Origin: Thiohalophilus sp.
GTDB taxonomy: Bacteria > Pseudomonadota > Gammaproteobacteria > UBA6429 > Thiohalophilaceae
Reading direction: 5' to 3'
NCBI RefSeq assembly: GCF_034521165.1
Contig: NZ_JAXHMV010000013.1
Span: 1 to 64,000 of the forward strand
Length of the DNA stretch: 64,000 nt
This document shows, piece after piece, positions 36,605-45,914 of the stretch (position 1 is the stretch's first letter; every line of letters starts with the position of its first letter). Both the position numbers and the translations under genes were made by a program. The notes below the pieces were generated by a model that did no database searches, was not told the origin of the DNA, and saw nothing but the letters and a program-made list of their open reading frames with translations.

Positions 36605-38434
36605 GTGATTCACCTGACTAGATTGCTGATGCCTGTTTCCGCCACCTCAACCGATTCTAGTGCCTCCAGACCGGAGCACGCCCTGCTGAAGGAGTTTGTC
36701 GGGATTGTCGAGCAATCCCGTTTTGCCTCGTTGTATCAGCCAATAATAGATCTGGAGCAACAACGCATTATCGGTTATGAAGGGTTGATCCGGGGGCCCT
36801 CGGCCAGTGTCTTTCACAATCCACAGTCGCTGTTTGAATTCGCCAGCCAATGGGGACATTTGAGCGAGCTGGATCTGGGCTGCCGGCAGTTCATTATCGA
36901 ACAGTTCCATCGACTGACACTCAAGGGCAAGCTGTTTATCAACTGTGCACCTGCAGTGTTACTCGATGCGGACCATCCCCACGGCAAGACGCTGGCTACC
37001 CTGCGGCGACTGGGTATCAGCCCCGAGTCGGTAGTCATCGAGCTGACCGAACAACATCCGCTGGATAATTACGAACTATTGCGTGAAGCGCTGCATTACT
37101 ACCGGTCCATGGGATTTGAAATTGCGATAGACGATCTCGGCGCAGGTTATGCGGGTCTGCGCATGTGGTCCGAATTACGTCCTGATTACGTCAAGATTGA
37201 TCGCCACTTTATCCAGGGGATTAATGAGGATCCGGTCAAAAAAGAATTTGTTCGCTCGATACTGGATATTGCCCGGGGGCTGGAATGCAAAGTGATTGCC
37301 GAAGGTATTGAAACCAGGGAAGAGTATCGAACGATTTGTAATATGGGGATTGTTCTTGGACAGGGATATTATTTTGCCCGGCCGGCATCGACACCGGTGA
37401 GCTGTATCGATCACCTGTTATGTGACTGTGTCCGGGACGGAGATGTCCGTATGGGAATTGCGCGGCTCTCCGACACCGTGGCCAGTATTTCGCGTGAAGT
37501 TCCTTCACTGCCACCATCCGCGAGTCTTGATCAGGTGGTGGATTTGTTTCATTCTACTTCGAGCCTGCACTCCTTGCCGATCATTGATGAACAGAACCGG
37601 CCTGTCGGTATGGTTCGCCGGTTCAAGCTGATGGAAATATATGCCTCAAGCCGCTACGGCAGGGAGCTGTACGGACGCAAGCCGATTGCCCGATTTATGG
37701 ACCAGGAACCGGTTGTGGTGGAACAGAATATGCGGGTAGAGGAAGTCAGCCAGCTCGTTACCGACAGCATGCAGGTTCATCTGGAAGATGATTTCATCAT
37801 TACAGACGGTCATAAGTTGCTGGGTATTGGTCGAGTTGTCGATCTCTTGCGTAAAATCACCGATCTTCAGATTCGCAATGTCCGTTATGCCAATCCACTG
37901 ACACTGTTGCCAGGCAATGTGCCTATCTACGAGCTACTGGACGATTTGATCAGACAAAAAGCAACATTCGCGGTTGCCTATTGCGATCTGGATAACTTTA
38001 AACCATTTAATGATGTTTATGGGTATGCGGCAGGTGATGAGGTATTGCAATGTCTGGCTTCGGTGATGGTGGAAAAGACTAATGCAAAGCAGGATTTTGT
38101 CGGCCATATCGGCGGAGATGATTTCATACTTATCTTACAAAGCGAGGATTGGCAGCAGATTTGCAGCAATATCCAGCAGGAATTTCACAGCCGGGTCCCC
38201 CGGTTTTACAGTGCGGATGACCAGCAAGCCGTAGGAATTCGGGCCCGGAATCGACAGGGCCAGGAAAGTTTCTTTCCCTTGCTGACCGTCTCCATCGGGC
38301 TGGTCTTGCCGGATATCGAGTATTGCTATTCTCACCATGACATTGCCGCCATGGCGACCGCCGCCAAACGGGAGGCAAAAGCACTTCAGGGCAGCCGGGT
38401 TTTTGTCGATCGTCGACGCCGTCCCGACAGTTAA
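36605..38434 (+). CDS. EAL-CBS-GGDEF cyclic-di-GMP enzyme
   Basis: The 609-residue cytoplasmic protein has an EAL domain first (about 35-270), with E59 in YEGLIRGP, an INCAPAV strand, IELTE, DDLGAG and VKIDR; most metal and base residues are present. Two CBS motifs follow (about 285-420), which usually bind adenine nucleotides. A GGDEF domain ends the protein, with GGDDF at 503-507 and no RxxD inhibitory site (AKQD at that place). The reversed EAL-first order is less common. The start could be GTG 36605 or ATG 36629; neither has a good ribosome-binding site. A candidate PhoB box lies just upstream. Confidence 0.88.
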   Translation: MIHLTRLLMPVSATSTDSSASRPEHALLKEFVGIVEQSRFASLYQPIIDLEQQRIIGYEGLIRGPSASVFHNPQSLFEFASQWGHLSELDLGCRQFIIEQFHRLTLKGKLFINCAPAVLLDADHPHGKTLATLRRLGISPESVVIELTEQHPLDNYELLREALHYYRSMGFEIAIDDLGAGYAGLRMWSELRPDYVKIDRHFIQGINEDPVKKEFVRSILDIARGLECKVIAEGIETREEYRTICNMGIVLGQGYYFARPASTPVSCIDHLLCDCVRDGDVRMGIARLSDTVASISREVPSLPPSASLDQVVDLFHSTSSLHSLPIIDEQNRPVGMVRRFKLMEIYASSRYGRELYGRKPIARFMDQEPVVVEQNMRVEEVSQLVTDSMQVHLEDDFIITDGHKLLGIGRVVDLLRKITDLQIRNVRYANPLTLLPGNVPIYELLDDLIRQKATFAVAYCDLDNFKPFNDVYGYAAGDEVLQCLASVMVEKTNAKQDFVGHIGGDDFILILQSEDWQQICSNIQQEFHSRVPRFYSADDQQAVGIRARNRQGQESFFPLLTVSIGLVLPDIEYCYSHHDIAAMATAAKREAKALQGSRVFVDRRRRPDS

Positions 38435-38528
38435 GCCGCATTTCCCTTTGTGACACCTTGGCGCCGTCCGGTGAAGGCTTTATGATGGTTCCCCATCAAT
38501 AAAAAGCAAGCAGCACAAGGAGGCGGTC

Positions 38529-39086
38529 ATGGTTGGTAAAAAGAACATCGTTTTCGGTTTTATTTATCTGGTTTTTACCGCGGCACTGGGCCTTGTCATG
38601 GTCGACAAATATGAAGCCTATGGCGCGGCGGTCCAGGAAAAGCAGTCCGCTGTCGGCCGTCTGCAGCAGCTGCAGACCAATGATTTCGAGGAGATGCTGG
38701 AGCCGTTGAGTGGCGAGGAAATCGCGAAGGCCAATACGGCCGGGGTGCTGTCGCTGAACAAGTTGTTCAATATTGAAAGCGAGATCGACGCCATCAAGGG
38801 CGGGGCGCATGCGCACGGTAATCTCGAATCCCTGTTGAATATCGCGGTCGGCGTGGTGCTCGGTTTCCTGGCGGTGAATGTCATCTTCAAGCAGGTGATC
38901 AGCTGGGTGTTTATTGCCGGGGCTATCCTGCATTCGGGCATGCTCTATCTGGGCACGGTTTTCGGTCTGGGCTGGGCTAACACGGTTCTGAATACCGGCA
39001 TTGGCCCGTTTCTGATCCTGATCGGCCTGGCACTGGCCGGCATTGCCGCCGCCATGGGGTATCGGGGCGAACCGGTTAAGGACTAG
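38529..39086 (+). CDS. small integral membrane protein, unknown function
   Basis: The 185-residue protein has a first membrane segment at about 7-25, a 70-residue coiled or extended region (26-97), and three more membrane segments near 99-120, 122-147 and 155-178. The family is not recognised. A strong AAGGAGG lies just before the ATG. The middle region with heptad-like leucines suggests an oligomerisation arm in the periplasm. It is 9 bases before the iminopeptidase gene and probably in one transcript with it and dtd. Confidence 0.75.
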   Translation: MVGKKNIVFGFIYLVFTAALGLVMVDKYEAYGAAVQEKQSAVGRLQQLQTNDFEEMLEPLSGEEIAKANTAGVLSLNKLFNIESEIDAIKGGAHAHGNLESLLNIAVGVVLGFLAVNVIFKQVISWVFIAGAILHSGMLYLGTVFGLGWANTVLNTGIGPFLILIGLALAGIAAAMGYRGEPVKD

Positions 39087-39095
39087 GGCAGCCGA

Positions 39096-40052
39096 GTGGA
39101 GACCCTGTATCCGGCGATCAAGCCCTATGTAACGCACAGCTTCGCCGTCGAGGCGCCGCACATCCTGCATGTGGAGGAGTGCGGCAGCCCCGAGGGAATT
39201 CCCGTGCTGTTCGTCCACGGTGGGCCGGGTTCGGGGTGTGAGGCCTATCACCGGCAATTTTTTGATCCGGAAAAATACCGCATCATCCTGTTCGATCAGC
39301 GTGGTGCGGGATATTCCTCCCCGCACGCTTCGCTGGATAATAACACCACTCCGGCACTGGTGGCGGACATGGAAGCGCTGCGCAAGTATCTGGGCATCGA
39401 ACAGTGGGTCCTGTTCGGTGGCTCCTGGGGTTCAACCCTGTCTCTGGTCTATGCCGAAGCCCATCCCGAACGGGTGCTGGGTCTGATTCTGCGCGGTATT
39501 TTTTTGTGCCGGGCTGAGGAAATCCAGTGGTTTTATCAGCACGGTGCGCACCGCATATTTCCCGATTACTGGGAAGAATATCTGCGGCCGATTCCGCCAG
39601 AAGAGCGGGATGACATGCTGGGCGCCTATTACCGGCGCCTGATCGGCAATGATGATATAGCGCGGCTAACGGCCGCCAAATCCTGGTCGTTGTGGGAAGG
39701 ACGGGCGGCGACGCTGCGGCCCAGCAAAGGGGTGCTGAACCATTTCGGGGATACCCACACGGCGCTCAGCCTGGCCCGGATCGAAGCCCACTATTTTATG
39801 CATAACGCCTTTTTGCGCGATAACCAGATCCTGGAAGAGGCCGGGCGTCTCAAGGATATCCCCGGCTACATCGTGCACGGCCGGTATGACATGATCTGTC
39901 CGCTGGAGAATGCCTGGCAGTTGCACCGCGCCTGGCCGCGTGCCGAGCTGTCGATCATTGCCGATGCCGGTCATGCGGCCTCGGAGCCGGGTATGGTCGA
40001 TGCCCTGGTGCGCGCAACACGCAGTATGGCCGACGAACTTGCCTCGGTATGA
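39096..40052 (+). CDS. pip: proline iminopeptidase
   Basis: The S33-family enzyme releases N-terminal proline from peptides. The 318-residue cytoplasmic protein has HGGPGSG (41-47, oxyanion hole), nucleophile S110 in GGSWGS, and D265 and H293 (RYD, AGHAASE) to complete the triad. DQRGAGYSSPH is typical of the family. The start is GTG. Its stop overlaps the dtd start by four bases (ATGA), so the two are coupled, a pairing fitting peptide and aminoacyl-tRNA clean-up. Confidence 0.94.
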   Translation: METLYPAIKPYVTHSFAVEAPHILHVEECGSPEGIPVLFVHGGPGSGCEAYHRQFFDPEKYRIILFDQRGAGYSSPHASLDNNTTPALVADMEALRKYLGIEQWVLFGGSWGSTLSLVYAEAHPERVLGLILRGIFLCRAEEIQWFYQHGAHRIFPDYWEEYLRPIPPEERDDMLGAYYRRLIGNDDIARLTAAKSWSLWEGRAATLRPSKGVLNHFGDTHTALSLARIEAHYFMHNAFLRDNQILEEAGRLKDIPGYIVHGRYDMICPLENAWQLHRAWPRAELSIIADAGHAASEPGMVDALVRATRSMADELASV

Positions 40053-40501
40053 TTGCCCTGATCCAGCGTGTCAGCACGGCCGCGGTGCATGCCCGGGGTG
40101 AGCTGATCGGGGAGATTGGCTCCGGGTTGCTGGCGTTAATCGGTATTGAGCAGGGGGATGGTCAGCCCCAGGTCGAGCGGCTTTTGCAACGCCTGCTCGG
40201 CTACCGGGTATTTGCCGATGCACAGGGTAAAATGAATCTGGGCTTGCAGGAGACCCGCGGCGGCCTGTTGCTGGTGCCGCAATTCACTCTCGCGGCAGAG
40301 ACCCGCAAGGGAATGCGTCCGGGTTTCAGCCGGGCCGCGGCACCCGATGAAGGCGAGCGGCTGTTCAATCTGTTGCTGGAGCTGGCCTGCCAGCAACACG
40401 CCCCCGTCGCCACGGGAGATTTCGGGGCGGATATGCAGGTCAGCCTGGTCAACGAGGGGCCGGTGACTTTCTGGCTTCAGGTTCCGCCCGATGCGCAATA
40501 A
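40049..40501 (+). CDS. dtd: D-aminoacyl-tRNA deacylase
   Basis: Dtd removes D-amino acids (and glycine from tRNA-Ala) mischarged on tRNA. The 150-residue protein is colinear with E. coli Dtd, including RVSTAAV, GYRVFAD and NEGPVTFWL, the cross-subunit NxGPxT motif. The other signature, usually SQFTL, reads PQFTLAAE, so the serine is proline; function is probably kept because this residue acts mainly through backbone. The ATG overlaps the iminopeptidase stop. Confidence 0.94.
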   Translation: MIALIQRVSTAAVHARGELIGEIGSGLLALIGIEQGDGQPQVERLLQRLLGYRVFADAQGKMNLGLQETRGGLLLVPQFTLAAETRKGMRPGFSRAAAPDEGERLFNLLLELACQQHAPVATGDFGADMQVSLVNEGPVTFWLQVPPDAQ

Positions 40502-40645
40502 TGAGCGGCAAATGAACAGTTTGCCCGCCCATGCATGCTGAATAATCCATGACAGGCGAGACTCGTGCATGGCGGTATTTCACCCGGCAGCCTTGTACGC
40601 GTGGCCGGGTCCGTGCTGTCGCGAGTAAATCAATGGGGATAAACG

Positions 40646-41293
40646 ATGTACAAACTCTGGGTTCCACTATTTGTTTTATTGTTTGTGGCCGGCTGCGAAC
40701 AGCAGACGCCACCGACCGAACAAATCTATCCCTGGCAGGTCACCCGCCTGCCTGATGGTGGCAGTCGTGTCTTTGGTATCCAGTTCAACCAGACAACCCT
40801 GGAAGGCGCCCGGAGGATTCTGGGCACACGTTATGACGAGGGTTTATTCGAAAATCCGGATGGCAGCCTGTCGCTGGAGATCTATTTTAACGAAGTGACC
40901 CTGGGCGGCCTGAGCGGCAAATTTATCCTGCTGCTCGATGCCTCGCCGTCGCAACTGCAGGCAATCCGGCAACGGGCTACCGGCAGCAAGCGGATGGAGA
41001 GCGGGGCCCGGCGCTATCGCATGGCGCCGGCGGATCGTGAGCAGCTGGAGAGCATGGCGATCAGTGCGTTAAGTTATATCCCGTATACGAATCTTGATGA
41101 GGAAATGATTCGACAGCGATTCGGGCTGCCCGATGAGATTATTCCCCTAGAGCAAGGCAAGCGTCACTGGCTCTATCCGGATAAGGGGCTGGACCTGCTG
41201 CTGGACGAGGATGGCAAGGAACTGCTGCAGTATGTGGCACCCAGGGATTTTGAACGGGTGCGCCAGCCTTTGCTCAGGCAGATCGATTCCTGA
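40646..41293 (+). CDS. lipoprotein of unknown function
   Basis: The 215-residue precursor has a lipoprotein signal ending in the lipobox VAGC with C17, so it is probably anchored in the envelope. The mature part has a repeated pattern of beta strands and helices, with WLYPDKGLDLLLDEDG near the C-terminus, which resembles small outer-membrane assembly-type lipoproteins (SmpA/BamE-like, 'GxTxxxVxxxxGxP' with RFGLPDE near 158). The 3' end overlaps the convergent diguanylate cyclase gene by 20 bases. The role is unknown. Confidence 0.78.
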   Translation: MYKLWVPLFVLLFVAGCEQQTPPTEQIYPWQVTRLPDGGSRVFGIQFNQTTLEGARRILGTRYDEGLFENPDGSLSLEIYFNEVTLGGLSGKFILLLDASPSQLQAIRQRATGSKRMESGARRYRMAPADREQLESMAISALSYIPYTNLDEEMIRQRFGLPDEIIPLEQGKRHWLYPDKGLDLLLDEDGKELLQYVAPRDFERVRQPLLRQIDS

Positions 41294-42410
41294 GCTCGCA
41301 CGTTTTTGCGAGTAAATAATCGATACGGTTGCGGCCGGACTGTTTGGCCCGGTACAGCGCCTTGTCGGCCTGCTGTAATAAATGCTGTGCGGCAGGCTGG
41401 GGAGCAACATCCGGATTGCCGGCCAGGCTGGCACAACCGATGGAAATGGTGATCTGTAACGGCTGACCATCCGCGTCCCGCGGCTGATGCCGGGCAATCG
41501 AGGTGCGAATGCGCTCGGCAATGTCCATGGCTTCCTGTTTATCCGTACGTACCAGCAGGGCGGCAAATTCCTCCCCGCCAAAGCGCGCCATCACATCACT
41601 GGAGCGCATCTGTCGCTTGATCAATGACGCCACATCACGCAAGACCAGATCACCGATATGATGACCGTGGTTGTCATTGAACTGCTTGAAGTGATCGATA
41701 TCCAGAAACAGGCAGCTTAGCGCGACCTGCTCGCGCAGACAGCGATCCGTCTCCTCCTCGAGACGTTCGTCGAAATAGCGACGGTTATGTACCCCGGTAA
41801 GAGGATCGAGCAAACCGAGTAATTTGAGTTTTTCATTGTTAATCGCACTTTCCAGGCAAACGGCGACAATCGCCGCCAGCCGCTCGAGAAAGTCGGTGGC
41901 GACGCCCTGAGTATAGCGTTGCGGTTCATAACTGCCGATATTCAGGCTGCCAATGAGTTTTCCCTGACGTACCAGGGGAAACAGGGCCATGCTCGAAGGC
42001 AGTGTGTTTGTATTGGGGAACAGAAACTGGTAACAGGATTCGTTACAGCTGCCAAGTCGCGGGTGGAAGTGCTCGTTGAAATAGGCCTGCAGCGGCGCGG
42101 CATCCTCCACAAATAACAGATCCGGATGACTCCGGGTTGTGATGTCGAGATTCTCCATAACACGGCGGATCTCGTATTCGGGATCAATCAATACAAGTGT
42201 GAGAGCATCGAGGCGAAATTCGTCACGGTATTCACTGAATATGGCTTCCAGCAGTTCATGTACACCACTGGCACTGATAAAGCGCAGCTCATGATCCTGG
42301 AAACGCCGCAGCTTCTGTTCGTTACGACTGGCATTGGCCTCGTAGGCCTTGAGTTTGCGCCGTAACTGGCGGTTTTCATCGAGCAGAGCGTTGTTGCGCA
42401 TGACTCTCAT
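41274..42410 (-). CDS. diguanylate cyclase with DUF484/GAF-like sensor
   Basis: The 378-residue cytoplasmic protein starts with a short coiled coil (about 8-40), has a GAF-like DUF484-type domain (about 42-195) and ends in a GGDEF domain with GGEEF (278-282) and an inhibitory RxxD site RSSD (269-272). The cyclase should be active and feedback-controlled. Its start is inside the preceding histidine-kinase gene, a 35-base overlap if the first ATG is used (26 if the ATG at 42401), so translation is coupled to the kinase. This suggests the kinase and cyclase share a signal. Confidence 0.9.
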   Translation of the reverse strand: MRVMRNNALLDENRQLRRKLKAYEANASRNEQKLRRFQDHELRFISASGVHELLEAIFSEYRDEFRLDALTLVLIDPEYEIRRVMENLDITTRSHPDLLFVEDAAPLQAYFNEHFHPRLGSCNESCYQFLFPNTNTLPSSMALFPLVRQGKLIGSLNIGSYEPQRYTQGVATDFLERLAAIVAVCLESAINNEKLKLLGLLDPLTGVHNRRYFDERLEEETDRCLREQVALSCLFLDIDHFKQFNDNHGHHIGDLVLRDVASLIKRQMRSSDVMARFGGEEFAALLVRTDKQEAMDIAERIRTSIARHQPRDADGQPLQITISIGCASLAGNPDVAPQPAAQHLLQQADKALYRAKQSGRNRIDYLLAKTCELRNRSA

Positions 42411-44112
42411 CCGTTGATGTTTCGAAAAGTTCGTTAATCACCGCCTGCAAGGTGTCGTGGCTGACCGGCTTGGACAAAAAATGATCCATCCCCGCCGCCA
42501 GGCAGTTTTTCCTGTCCTCGGTAGTGGCATTGGCCGTCAGTGCGATGATGGGGGTGTGTTGTCCATCGGGCTCCTGTTTGCGCCAGGCACGGGTGACCTC
42601 GATACCATTGAGTCCCGGCATGCGCATGTCCATCAGGACGAGATCAAATGGCTTTTTAATCAGAGTGCTTAACGCCTGATTGCCGTCCTTAACATGCGTA
42701 ACCTGGTGGCCATCCATGCGCAGAAAAGTGGTTATAACTTTGGCATTGATCTCACTGTCTTCGGCCAGCAGGACATGCAGGTTGGCTTTTTCTGTTTCAA
42801 TGGGTCGGGTTGTTTGCTCGTTATCATAACTTTTCTGCTGGTCATCGGCGGCTGCCAGCGGCAGGCCAAACCAGAAACAGGTGCCTTCTCCGGGTTGGCT
42901 GGTGACCCCCATTTTACCGCCCATGGCCAGGACAAGACTATAGGATATAGTGGTTCCCAGTCCGGTGCCGGATTTTTGCGCAGGATGTTCATTATGGCAT
43001 TGATAAAAGGGATCGAAAATATGGGCCAGTTTTGATTCGTCGATGCCGATTCCGGTATCCCGGACTTCAAAATGAACCAGATAGATTGCATCCTGGCGCC
43101 GGCGTTGCGTGACCTGTACGTGCACGCTGCCTTTATCAGTATATTTTATCGCATTGCTGATCAGGTTGAGCAAAATCTGGCGCAGCCTGTTTGGGTCGCC
43201 GATAAAATAGCGCGGCAGCGACTTGTCGATCTGGCAATCAATGTTGATCCCCTTTTCCGCCGCGGAGGGAGAAAAAATATTGGTAACGCCATGACACACC
43301 GTTTCCAGATCGAAGCGGGTATACTGGAAGTTATATTTGCCGGCCTCGATCTTGGAAAGGTCCAGTACGTCATTGATGATCGAGTGCAGGGTGGTCGAGG
43401 CTTCTTTCAGGTTGGAGACATACTCGCGCTGTTTCTCATCGAGATTTGTTTTGTCGAGCAGTTCGGTCATGCCGATGATGCCGCTCATCGGCGTACGGAT
43501 TTCATGGCTCATGGTGGTAAGAAATTCGCTCTTGGCGCGATTGGCCTTGTCGGCGTCCATGCGTGCGGTTTTGATCCGGCCAATCATGACATTAAGGTAA
43601 AACGGTAATGCCATGAGAAAGATGATATACGCAATAGCGTCGATATAATGGGAATACCAGGTGTCGCTGTAAATCAGGATGAACAAAAAAGCAATCACGC
43701 TGGCCGCGGTCGCGGAAAACAGTTCTCCACGGCCATAGCGGACTCCGTAGCCGATATAAATCCAGGGATAGAAGAGAAAATAGGGACTGAAGGGGCCCGC
43801 ATCGGTTACGATCATGGCTGTGCTGATGGCGACGATGTCCAGCGGGATGGTAACGTAGGGCCGCAGGCGTGAATCCGGATAGACAAAGACACTGACCAGC
43901 ACGATCAGGGTGTAGACCAGGAAAATTGCCGCAAACAGATAGTACTGGAAGGTGTTATCCGGGTAGTAACCGGTGTGGATTCCGGCACCGATATGGGCAA
44001 AGGCAAACAGCCAGATAACCAGTCGGGCGACGGCCTGGCTGAAGTCCGGATTGGACCACATACGTGTGGTTTTCAGATAGGCGACAAAATGGTCGAGTTG
44101 TTTCTGTAGCAT
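42376..44112 (-). CDS. hybrid histidine kinase with multi-pass membrane sensor
   Basis: The 578-residue protein has five or six membrane segments (about 28-178), a HisKA domain with H203 in MSHEIRTP, a HATPase domain (N320, DTGIGI, GTGLGTTISYSL) and a receiver domain with D495 and K548. No HPt domain is fused. The compact membrane sensor with YIGYGVRYG next to LPFYLNVMI resembles the RpfC-type sensor that reads diffusible fatty-acid signals, but no rpfF-like gene is in the window. It overlaps the diguanylate cyclase gene downstream by 35 bases. Confidence 0.9.
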   Translation of the reverse strand: MLQKQLDHFVAYLKTTRMWSNPDFSQAVARLVIWLFAFAHIGAGIHTGYYPDNTFQYYLFAAIFLVYTLIVLVSVFVYPDSRLRPYVTIPLDIVAISTAMIVTDAGPFSPYFLFYPWIYIGYGVRYGRGELFSATAASVIAFLFILIYSDTWYSHYIDAIAYIIFLMALPFYLNVMIGRIKTARMDADKANRAKSEFLTTMSHEIRTPMSGIIGMTELLDKTNLDEKQREYVSNLKEASTTLHSIINDVLDLSKIEAGKYNFQYTRFDLETVCHGVTNIFSPSAAEKGINIDCQIDKSLPRYFIGDPNRLRQILLNLISNAIKYTDKGSVHVQVTQRRRQDAIYLVHFEVRDTGIGIDESKLAHIFDPFYQCHNEHPAQKSGTGLGTTISYSLVLAMGGKMGVTSQPGEGTCFWFGLPLAAADDQQKSYDNEQTTRPIETEKANLHVLLAEDSEINAKVITTFLRMDGHQVTHVKDGNQALSTLIKKPFDLVLMDMRMPGLNGIEVTRAWRKQEPDGQHTPIIALTANATTEDRKNCLAAGMDHFLSKPVSHDTLQAVINELFETSTDESHAQQRSAR

Positions 44113-44204
44113 CTGTCATTCCCTGGAAGATTTTCCTGGACAATCCTTGCCAGTATGACCGGCTTTTTACAGTAGTTTCAATACAAAATTAATGGTAATT
44201 CAGA

Positions 44205-44609
44205 ATGTCTGTCAAACAAACAATCCCCGTCAAACTGACCCCCGAGAACAAATGCAGCTTCTGCCCCGGGACCAAGTGTTGTAATTACATCACCCAGGAG
44301 ATCGACACACCGCGTTCGATCGATGATTTCGATCATCTGCTCTGGCAGCTGGCCCATGCGAATATTCAGGCCTACAAGGATGAGGACGGCTGGTTCCTGG
44401 TGGTGATGACCCGCTGCAATCACCTGCAAAACGATGGCAACTGCGGTATTTACGAAACCCGGCCACAGGTCTGTCGGGACTACAGCAACGACTACTGCGA
44501 ATTCGACGCCCCGGCGGAGGAAGGGTTTGAGTACTATTTTCAAACCTACACCGAGCTCGACAACTACTGCCGCAAGCGCTTCAAGAGCTGGGACAAACGG
44601 TTTAAATAA
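44205..44609 (+). CDS. YkgJ-family cysteine cluster protein
   Basis: The 134-residue protein has nine cysteines: C17, C20, C25, C26, C71, C80, C90, C98 and C122. The CxxC...CC ... C ... C...RPxxC pattern is that of the UPF0153/YkgJ zinc- or iron-binding family. No enzymatic function is established. It is divergent from the histidine kinase and is followed by a repeat-rich gap. Confidence 0.9.
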   Translation: MSVKQTIPVKLTPENKCSFCPGTKCCNYITQEIDTPRSIDDFDHLLWQLAHANIQAYKDEDGWFLVVMTRCNHLQNDGNCGIYETRPQVCRDYSNDYCEFDAPAEEGFEYYFQTYTELDNYCRKRFKSWDKRFK

Positions 44610-44610
44610 T

Positions 44611-44674
44611 AGTTCTCAGTTCTCAGTTCTGAGTTCTTAGTACTTAGTACTTAGTACTTAGTACTAAGTGCTGA
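44611..44674. repeat. GTTCTCA / TTAGTAC short tandem array
   Basis: Consecutive AGTTCTCAG, TTCTGAG, TTCTTAGTAC and three TTAGTAC words followed by a mirrored CTAAGTGCTGAG. This is the same family as at 11.45 and 31.4 kb and begins right after the YkgJ stop. Confidence 0.8.
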
Positions 44675-44898
44675 GCCGGTAGGCCGGACTGAGCAACGCG
44701 GTGTCCGGCACCCCGACGATTGCCCGATACCGCTGCGCTATATCGGGCCTACAAGTTTATGTGGAATTTTTGATAAATAATGTAACTTTGCGTCCTCTGC
44801 GCCTCCGCGTTCTTAGCGCTAATTTCCAGGGCGTCGGAGAAAGCCGGTAGGCCGGACTGAGCAACGCGGCGTCCGGCAATCCGACTCTTCTCCGGGTT
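44675..44898. repeat. two copies of a GCCGGACTGAGCAACGC element
   Basis: CCGGTAGGCCGGACTGAGCA... begins at 44677 and again at 44845, each followed by GCGGTGTCCGGC or GCGGCGTCCGGC, so each can fold as GCCGGAC/GTCCGGC. The first copy continues to CGATACCGCTGCGCTATATC, a phrase that returns near 53840 and 53978. No gene is seen. Confidence 0.75.
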
Positions 44899-45078
44899 TC
44901 TGGAAGTAACGCAAAGGACGCAAAGGACGCAAAGACGCCAAGAACGCAGAGAAGTAATTTGATGAAATCGACTGCTGCCAAAGTCGTGGGACGTGCCCCA
45001 GGAGTGGCTCCTGAGCAGATTTCTGAATAAATAATTTACCTTTGCGTTCTCTGCGCCTCCGCGTTAATTTCCAGGGCA
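44780..45078. repeat. AACGCAAAG-family inverted repeat, one full and one half copy
   Basis: A lone right arm (ACTTTGCGTCCTCTGCGCCT and on) lies at about 44783-44830. A full element with left arm GTAACGCAAAGGACGCAAAG (from 44905) and right arm CTTTGCGTTCTCTGCGCC (from about 45041) runs to 45078. Together with the other repeats it fills the convergent 44610-45100 gap, which has no gene. Confidence 0.8.
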
Positions 45079-45100
45079 GCAGAGAAAGGGCGTATCGCTG

Positions 45101-45763
45101 TTACCTGGGCATGATTTCGCTGTAGCAGCGTACGGCCTCGAATTCCTCCACATCCTTGGGCGGCAGCTGGCTGTCCGGGTGCTTGACCGCCAGCAGATGG
45201 CCGATGCCGTACTGGCGCGCCGAGCGCAGGACCGGCAGGCTGTCGTCGATCAGCAGGGTGCGGGCATTGTGGTAGGGAAACCGGTCGTGCAGGCGGTGCC
45301 AGAAATCCTGCTCCTCTTTGGGGATGCCGAACTCGTGCGAGCAGACCACATGCTCGATGTGATTGTGCAGGGCGGTACGCTCGAACTTGAGCTGCAGGCT
45401 CTTGGGGTGGGCGTTGGTCACCAGCACACTGGTTTTGCCGTGTTGGTGTAATTGATCGAGAAAGTCGGTCACGTAGGGGTGAATGGCAATCAGGTGATCG
45501 ATCTCCGCCTTGAGCGCGGCGATATCCATATCCAGCGTCTCGCTCCAGTAATCAACACAGTACCAGTTGAGCGTCCCCTCGATGCGGCGAAACACCGGGT
45601 ATAACGCCTGCTTGGCCGCCTCGATTTCCATGGCGTGTTTTTCGGCATAGCGCTGCGGGACATGCTCGGTCCAGAAATAGGTGTCGAAATTCAGGTCCAG
45701 CAGGGTGCCGTCCATATCCAGCAGTACGGTATCGATGGAATTCCAGTCAAGCATCGGTGTCAA
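45101..45763 (-). CDS. yrfG: HAD-family GMP/IMP nucleotidase YrfG
   Basis: The 220-residue protein matches E. coli YrfG along its length: DTVLLDMDGTLLDLxFDxYFW (D16 nucleophile, D18 acid), TLNWYCVDYWSE, VTNAHP and LLIDDS. YrfG removes the phosphate from GMP and IMP. It is a single gene between repeat-filled DNA and a plus-strand exported protein. The ATG at 45763 is used; the in-frame ATG at codon 4 would also do. Confidence 0.92.
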   Translation of the reverse strand: MTPMLDWNSIDTVLLDMDGTLLDLNFDTYFWTEHVPQRYAEKHAMEIEAAKQALYPVFRRIEGTLNWYCVDYWSETLDMDIAALKAEIDHLIAIHPYVTDFLDQLHQHGKTSVLVTNAHPKSLQLKFERTALHNHIEHVVCSHEFGIPKEEQDFWHRLHDRFPYHNARTLLIDDSLPVLRSARQYGIGHLLAVKHPDSQLPPKDVEEFEAVRCYSEIMPR

Positions 45764-45914
45764 CCAGGGTAAGCCAGGTCCGGTGTGTGATTAACCCTTC
45801 CCGCAAAAGCGGTTTTCGGCGGGCTGTGCGGGGTGAAATGGTATCCCGTAAACGTACCCGATTGCGGGATTTTGATCTAGGCTTATCGCACAGGGCAGTG
45901 TGTTGGAGGCGGTT

